This document shows positions 61,501-64,000 of a stretch of DNA of 64,000 nt, piece after piece. The translations under genes were made by a program, and so were the position numbers. How positions within the stretch are numbered: position 1 is the stretch's first letter; the number at the start of each line of letters is the position of its first letter. This DNA is from Hyperoplus lanceolatus (lineage: Eukaryota > Chordata > Actinopteri > Uranoscopiformes > Ammodytidae): the NCBI GenBank assembly GCA_026929865.2, contig CM049407.1, positions 21,906,501-21,970,500 of the forward strand. Direction: 5' to 3'. The notes beneath the pieces were generated by a model. That model was not told where the DNA came from. It did not search any database and saw only the letters and a list, made by a program, of their open reading frames with translations.

Positions 61501-61744
61501 GATAATATGCCCCCTTTAAGACATTTTATATGAGAATTTTTTTTTAATCATTAATAGTTCAGAAGGAATTTGATTTGAATGTAATGTGCTATCTGGCAGA
61601 CGGAGGATAAGCAGCGGGCCTCCCAGCAGTTCTCCAAGCTGCAAGCAGCCATGAAGGTCCTGGGGATCAGTGGCGATGAGCAGAGGGCCTTTTGGCTGGT
61701 CCTCGGGGCCATCTATCACCTGGGGGCGGCTGGGGCTACCAAGG
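39406..61744 (+). CDS. myo18a: MYO18A (unconventional myosin XVIIIA), N-terminal part of gene model
   Basis: The core exons are 39406-40383, 55180-55267, 55709-55815, 55918-56094, 58210-58420, 58541-58683, 58904-59004, 59188-59251 and 61600-61744. Five phase-0 cassette exons lie between the first two (48595-48618, 49380-50114, 52159-52248, 52388-52459 and 54166-54225). All junction phases agree. The product starts with the KE-rich and PDZ regions. The motor head follows: the [13 protein letters not shown]3-like subdomain, the P-loop GKSGSGKTT, switch-I-like NGNASRFSH and the LDFDQAG segment. The model ends before the motor actin-binding half and the coiled-coil tail. The gene continues off the right edge, because the next family segment (AAEAGRKQFARHEW-like) was not found before 64000. 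Confidence 0.9.
40449..40624 (-). mobile_element. tRNA-derived SINE, copy 2, with target duplication
   Basis: It is the same element as at 18466-18660, in the same orientation. It is flanked by a 16-bp direct repeat TAGACCCACATTTTCT at 40433-40448 and TAGATCCACATTTTCT at 40625-40640 (one mismatch), the sign of LINE-aided retrotransposition. It lies about 65 bp after the myo18a exon donor. Confidence 0.9.
41068..41097 (-). repeat. C-rich tract; G-quadruplex motif on the minus strand
   Basis: Four C-runs of at least three (13, 3, 3 and 7) are separated by one or two bases, giving a G4-capable sequence on the minus strand. It lies in a myo18a intron. Confidence 0.85.
42120..42581 (-). pseudogene. 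Tc1-like transposase fragment, C-terminal half
   Basis: About 153 codons on the minus strand include the [12 protein letters not shown] region, [10 protein letters not shown] with the second catalytic Asp, and [13 protein letters not shown] with the catalytic Glu. The normal length is about 340 residues, so the N-terminal half, including the helix-turn-helix, is missing. It is a truncated relic in the left arm of the palindrome. Confidence 0.85.
42560..43010 (+). pseudogene. Tc1-like transposase fragment, frameshifted mirror copy
   Basis: The plus strand repeats the left-arm coding sequence: [23 protein letters not shown] and MQQDND are readable first. After a frameshift the [13 protein letters not shown] region and the [20 protein letters not shown] block follow. 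It is non-functional. Confidence 0.8.
46238..46293. repeat. Tandem duplication of a 26-27-bp unit
   Basis: GTGCCTGATGTTGAATGAAT plus AAGTGCA occurs twice in direct succession with essentially no differences. Confidence 0.85.
47200..47610 (+). promoter_or_regulatory. myo18a: Candidate internal (muscle-type) promoter and leader exon of myo18a
   Basis: Two perfect MEF2 consensus sites, CTATTTATAG, lie at 47210-47219 and 47595-47604, and an E-box CAGCTG is at about 47236. Between them is a C-rich, ATG-poor stretch ending at AGAAAG|GTAATGG (donor after 47478), which could be a non-coding first exon. Mammals have a striated-muscle MYO18A isoform with its own N-terminus, so an internal muscle promoter here is plausible. 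This is inference from motifs only. Confidence 0.4.
48595..48618 (+). CDS. myo18a: myo18a cassette exon a (24-nt micro-exon)
   Basis: A good pyrimidine-rich acceptor (CTTCCTTGTGCAG) and the donor GAT|GTAAGTG bound eight codons, VKVVSKPD, in phase 0 at both ends. Its inclusion would insert eight residues after the PDZ exon without a frameshift. Confidence 0.65.
49380..50114 (+). CDS. myo18a: myo18a cassette exon b (proline-rich repeat exon, 245 codons)
   Basis: The acceptor is TTATATCCAG|T and the donor GCCGAG|GTACTG, phase 0 at both ends. The N-terminal third is Ser/Thr-rich. A basic patch [14 protein letters not shown] follows, then a Glu-rich stretch, a Pro-Thr run, and five copies of a unit like [14 protein letters not shown] (49845-50090). 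An internal ATG at 49497 has the strong context GCCATGG and could start a shorter isoform. The exon has no counterpart in the canonical human alpha isoform as I know it. A long intact frame and clean splice sites support coding status; the function of the repeats is unknown. Confidence 0.82.
50115..52158 (+). other. myo18a: myo18a intron between cassette exons b and c
   Basis: It contains family A MITE copy 4 (50333-50646) and otherwise AT-rich unique sequence ending in a TG-rich stretch. No exon was recognised. Confidence 0.7.
50333..50646. mobile_element. Fold-back MITE, family A copy 4
   Basis: The ends are AAGGTGCAGGAGATTCTGGA and TCCAGAATAGGTTACTCCACC. The inner GAATGCATGTTGTC and GACAACAAGCATTC blocks mirror each other. 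Length is about 314 bp. Confidence 0.8.
52159..52248 (+). CDS. myo18a: myo18a cassette exon c (30 codons)
   Basis: The exon reads [20 protein letters not shown] and ten more residues to SDEQ|GTGTGTG, phase 0 at both ends. The acceptor GTGTAAAG is weak, being TG-rich rather than pyrimidine-rich. A stronger-looking AG at 52216 would break the frame, so 52159 is preferred. Confidence 0.6.
52388..52459 (+). CDS. myo18a: myo18a cassette exon d (24 codons)
   Basis: The acceptor CTGCTATCCAG|G and donor GAT|GTAACT enclose [20 protein letters not shown] plus AGSD, phase 0 at both ends. A TGTC/TG microsatellite starts directly after the donor. Confidence 0.68.
52467..52563. repeat. (TGTC)n(TG)n compound microsatellite
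   Basis: About six TGTC units are followed by about 30 TG dinucleotides with a single interruption. It begins eight bases after the cassette exon d donor. Confidence 0.95.
53252..53540. mobile_element. MITE, family C copy 2 (left end diverged)
   Basis: The right end GTTACGCAATGTAGCTTTAA and the block TTGTTGTAATTCCTCA match 34727-35052. The left terminal repeat is degraded. Confidence 0.65.
54166..54225 (+). CDS. myo18a: myo18a cassette exon e (20 codons)
   Basis: The acceptor is GTCCCCTTAG|C. The exon encodes [20 protein letters not shown], phase 0 at both ends. The donor GTCTGA is non-optimal; read-through would meet an in-frame TGA at once. Confidence 0.68.
54371..54495. mobile_element. 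MITE, family C copy 3 (short)
   Basis: The ends TAAAGCTATAGTGCGTAACTT and AAGTTACGCGCTATAGCTTTA are near-perfect mirrors. At 125 bp it is an internal-deletion form of the family. Confidence 0.85.
55180..55267 (+). CDS. myo18a: myo18a exon (start of motor head)
   Basis: The acceptor is GTTATCAG|G and the donor TTGG|GTGAGT, phase 0 to 1. The sequence [20 protein letters not shown] then LVHKDGFSL corresponds to the MYO18A TEEQ to DGFSL segment that opens the SH3-like motor subdomain. Confidence 0.95.
55709..55815 (+). CDS. myo18a: myo18a exon (SH3-like subdomain)
   Basis: The start at 55709, after CGAGGCAG, is chosen because it restores the human-length FSLA-LK-LPEGK alignment. The exon ends [17 protein letters not shown] in phase 0. 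The poly-T tract directly before the acceptor is long. Confidence 0.93.
55918..56094 (+). CDS. myo18a: myo18a exon (motor N-terminal)
   Basis: The acceptor is AACTCTAG|G and the donor GAGAAG|GTAGGA, 59 codons in phase 0. It encodes the [20 protein letters not shown] and [15 protein letters not shown] blocks conserved in myosins XVIII. Confidence 0.96.
57026..57274 (+). pseudogene. Tc1-like transposase N-terminal fragment (left arm)
   Basis: It reads [20 protein letters not shown], then [13 protein letters not shown] and [20 protein letters not shown], the paired-like DNA-binding domain. It ends where the palindrome turns. The upstream part is in other frames. Confidence 0.85.
57238..57812 (-). 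pseudogene. Tc1-like transposase N-terminal fragment (right arm)
   Basis: A 133-codon frame from 57812 begins with the HTH region ([20 protein letters not shown]). The coding continues after a frameshift to [18 protein letters not shown], containing the first catalytic Asp, then stops. It is non-functional. Confidence 0.85.
58210..58420 (+). CDS. myo18a: myo18a exon (P-loop)
   Basis: The acceptor is TTGTTCCAG|G and the donor TCCA|GTAGGT, phase 0 to 1. The exon encodes [20 protein letters not shown] and the P-loop [15 protein letters not shown]. The P-loop is GKSGSGKT, not the GESGAGKT of conventional myosins; human MYO18A also deviates here (GSSGSGKT). Confidence 0.97.
58541..58683 (+). CDS. 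myo18a: myo18a exon (switch I region)
   Basis: The acceptor is CTCTATAG|CAG, a TAGCAG tandem, and the donor ATCCAG|GTACAA, phase 1 to 0. It encodes [20 protein letters not shown], the switch-I-like NGNASRFSH and [15 protein letters not shown]. Confidence 0.96.
58904..59004 (+). CDS. myo18a: myo18a exon (motor)
   Basis: The acceptor is GGCCTTGCAG|A and the donor CTAAG|GTCAGG, phase 0 to 2. It encodes [20 protein letters not shown] and [13 protein letters not shown], matching the myosin core strand and helix with the FNVFYYLL motif. Confidence 0.96.
59188..59251 (+). CDS. myo18a: myo18a exon (motor)
   Basis: The acceptor is TCTTCATCAG|A and the donor CCTACG|GTAAAT. It completes an Arg codon and encodes [20 protein letters not shown] then T. 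Confidence 0.95.
59609..60222. mobile_element. piggyBac-like non-autonomous element, 614 bp
   Basis: The ends CCCATTGATGA and TCATCAATGGG are inverted repeats, flanked exactly by TTAA on both sides (59605-59608 and 60223-60226). TTAA duplication is typical of piggyBac. There is no transposase. Confidence 0.75.
60267..61246. mobile_element. PIF/Harbinger-like non-autonomous element, 980 bp
   Basis: The terminal repeats GGGTGTATTCACAC and GTGTGAATACACCC are perfect over 14 bp, flanked by the 3-bp duplication TAA (60264-60266 and 61247-61249). The three-base TWA target duplication suggests PIF/Harbinger. No transposase frame is seen. Confidence 0.8.
61600..61744 (+). CDS. myo18a: myo18a exon (last one in window)
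   Basis: The acceptor is ATCTGGCAG|A and the donor AAGG|GTAAGC, phase 0 to 1. It encodes [32 protein letters not shown] and [12 protein letters not shown]. The next codon is split, and its exon lies beyond the window. Confidence 0.96.
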
Positions 61745-64000
61745 GTAAGCTCTCTCTCTCACCAAATGCTTTCCCATTCTAAATCTGCATCACTGATTTG
61801 TATGGATAACGCCAATCGGTGTACACACTACACTACACTACAGTGCATGCTCAAATGGTGTCTGTATATTTCTAATAATAATTTATGTTATCTCAAATAT
61901 GTTAAGACTGCATTATGTAACATCTCCAGCGTGATGCAAGGCAGTGGTAATCCAGAGAACTGCATTATGCATTTGTAATTGAAAGAGATGTTGCCCATTG
62001 CGAACAATGCTCTCTACTGCGCTGTTCGACCCAAAGTTATGAATATAAAATGTTAATGTGATATTTATAACATAAGTAATGATAGGGTGATATGTATATA
62101 ATAACAGTATCTGGTTGACTTGGTCATTACAGAACCTTTTCTGCTTTAAAACGGATAGCACATCATAATAACTGATCAGAGGTAGGTCCTAACGCGCTAC
62201 ATTTACTCCGTTACAAATACTTGAGTAACTTTTTGAAAAAATTGTAATTTTAGGAGTAGTTTTATTGCAACATACTTTTACTTGAGAAAATATTTGAAGA
62301 AAGAACGGTACTTTTACGCCGTTCCATTTGGCTACGTGACGGTCGTTACTTTATTGTTTTATATATTTTATTTATTACATGCGAGAGCTATTTCTCTCAT
62401 GATTTCTCTCCCCGGGGACGTCTTCAGCCAACATCTCTATCACTTGACTATTTCAACCAATAAAAAACACATTACAAAAGCTTGCCAATCAAATGCAGCC
62501 ACTTCAGTCACATGACAAGTGTTGTCATAGGGCTCAACCATGGGCTCAACAATGTCCGCGGACTTTTTTAAAGGCTGCGGTTCCGCACCTTCCGCACCGA
62601 TGTTGTGTCCGTGGCCGTGCCATGTAGGTTAAACGCATATTTTACCGACTATCTGGGTGAGTCGAGAAAATGGAAGAAACCGCTGATTCCGAGGAGCAAT
62701 AGCCACACCCCTGGCCTCAAATACAAACTCACACACTCGCAAGCTCTCAATCACACTAACTCACAAAATAACAATCACACACTCACAATTACAGTGACAC
62801 AGACTCCCACACACTCGCAATTACAGAGAAACTGTTCTTCTTTGACACATGTCCTGTTCTCCCTGTAGCCTACTCACTTCGCATGCCCCAGTCTGGCTGT
62901 GTGAGAGTCTGAGAGTGGTCTCTTTGTTCAGCCACTCTGTAGTTTCATACGTTAAGTGAGTGTGCCAGCAGGTTTTGATGTGTAACGAAGTTTAATTTTG
63001 TGTGTTTTATATTTTTGGGGCTAAACACAACCTAGATAATTTTCTCAGGGCCAGTGACATATTGTAGGAATTTGTTTTAAAATGTGTATGTGCAAAACAA
63101 TTGCAACAGTGTTATAAGTGTATTGGTTTTAATTAATATAATTTTGGACAAGCCTAATTTATTATCATTTTATTTGAAGGGTGATGTATTTAATTTGTCA
63201 GATAATTAATTTATTATTGTTTGAGTTCAAGGGTTATTCATTTGATTTTCAAATACCTTATTTATTGTTTTATATTATGTTCGCGTCTATTCTGTACGGT
63301 TTGTGTTACTCTGTATATTTCAAAAATAAATCCGGAGTAATTCAGTAGGCCTACCTGTACTCTTGAGTACTTGAGTAGTCTTTTCACTGAATACTTTTTT
63401 ACTCTTACTCGAGTAATAATTTTTATGAGTACTTTTACTTCTACTTGAGTAATTATAATCTTAAAGTAACTTACTTTTACTTGAGTAAATTTTTTGGCTA
63501 CTCTGCCCACCTCTGTAACTGATGCCTTGCCACATATTTATCCAGCTGTCTCTGGTCTTCAAAGTTTTGGCATGTGAGGTGATACATTTTTAGAGCCGAA
63601 CCTCTGTCATGGTTGACCTTATTAATGATCCTTACTGCAGGAATCATATTACACAAACAAAGCACGGTTTCTGCTACTGCAGCTGAAACCACTGGCAAAC
63701 CAGAGCTTAACTGCCAGGGAAACACTGTTGCAGCTCAACAACAGAAAAACATCAGCTTGATTTTGGCCTTAAGTCTTCTTGACAAACATTTGTATCTTGT
63801 CATAAGAACGCATCAGGAGACTTAATGGGAACAGCAGGCGTCCTAAACGTGAGGATTTTATTCCTGTATTTGAAGCTATTTGTATGATGAAACCTATTGT
63901 AAGAAAGCTAGATTCTTTTTTTATCTGTGTTAAAGTAATACATCTAAAACAAGATGTCTGCCATCTAAAAAAAAACCTCAAGCTGTCAAAATATATTCAT
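61745..64000 (+). other. myo18a: myo18a intron (runs off right edge)
   Basis: No match to the following MYO18A segment was found on the plus strand up to 64000. The stretch holds the hAT element at 62177-63515 and AT-rich sequence. Confidence 0.8.
62177..63515. mobile_element. hAT-type non-autonomous transposon, 1339 bp
   Basis: The ends CAGAGGTAGG and CCCACCTCTG are inverted repeats, with an exact 8-bp target duplication TAACTGAT (62169-62176 and 63516-63523). TTACTTGAGTA-type subterminal motifs recur densely at both ends. There is no transposase frame. Confidence 0.9.

Larger units (their letters stand above)
59252..61599 (+). other. myo18a: myo18a intron holding two DNA transposons
   Basis: The 2.3 kb intron is mostly a piggyBac-like element (59609-60222) and a PIF/Harbinger-like element (60267-61246), only 44 bp apart. 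The rest is AT-rich. Confidence 0.9.

Overview
This window looks like nuclear DNA from a teleost fish. It has vertebrate genes split by GT-AG introns, a high density of CA/GA/GAAA microsatellites, Tc1/mariner, hAT and PIF-Harbinger-like DNA transposons, several fold-back MITE families and a tRNA-derived SINE. There is no operon structure, no rRNA or functional tRNA gene, and no CRISPR array. The percomorph-like repeat landscape is an impression only, and no species can be named from the sequence.

Four protein-coding genes are supported. (1) ksr1 (minus strand): only its first coding exon (8847-9071) lies in the window, and positions 1-8846 are its first intron, running off the left edge. (2) vezf1 (minus): a complete five-exon C2H2 zinc-finger gene. 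Its start codon is in a tiny 11-codon exon at 31560-31592, a large exon lies at 23085-23872 (or 23869), further exons at 19069-19138 and 18790-18952, and the last exon at 17875-18209 ends in the family's typical Pro-Pro-Trp terminus. All splice phases agree, giving 461 or 462 residues. (3) A connexin (plus, 35300-36430): an intact single-exon coding region of 376 residues, delta/gamma-like, with a long acidic cytoplasmic loop. (4) myo18a (plus, 39406 to beyond 64000): the KE-rich/PDZ first coding exon, five in-frame phase-0 cassette exons, then the first eight exons of the motor head. The last visible exon ends at 61744 in phase 1 and the gene continues off the right edge.

Layout: 1-9071 ksr1 exon 1 and intron; 9072-9600 ksr1 upstream region with a ZNF143-like motif; 9.6-15.6 kb intergenic with MITEs; 15.6-31.6 kb vezf1 including its 3'UTR; 31.7-35.3 kb intergenic/connexin 5' region; 35.3-37.5 kb connexin; 38-64 kb myo18a. 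KSR1 and MYO18A share human chromosome band 17q11.2 and VEZF1 is also on 17q, so the grouping fits conserved teleost/tetrapod synteny.

The genes do not form one pathway: KSR1 is a MAPK scaffold, VEZF1 a transcription factor, the connexin a gap-junction subunit and MYO18A an unconventional myosin. The most unusual content is inside myo18a. A run of five phase-0 exons between the PDZ exon and the motor includes a 735-nt proline-rich exon with five LAPPxGFIP-type repeats. Two perfect MEF2 consensus sites lie upstream of it, suggesting an alternative muscle promoter. Two different Tc1-like elements, each rebuilt as a large palindrome, sit in the introns; one ends 49 bp before an exon.
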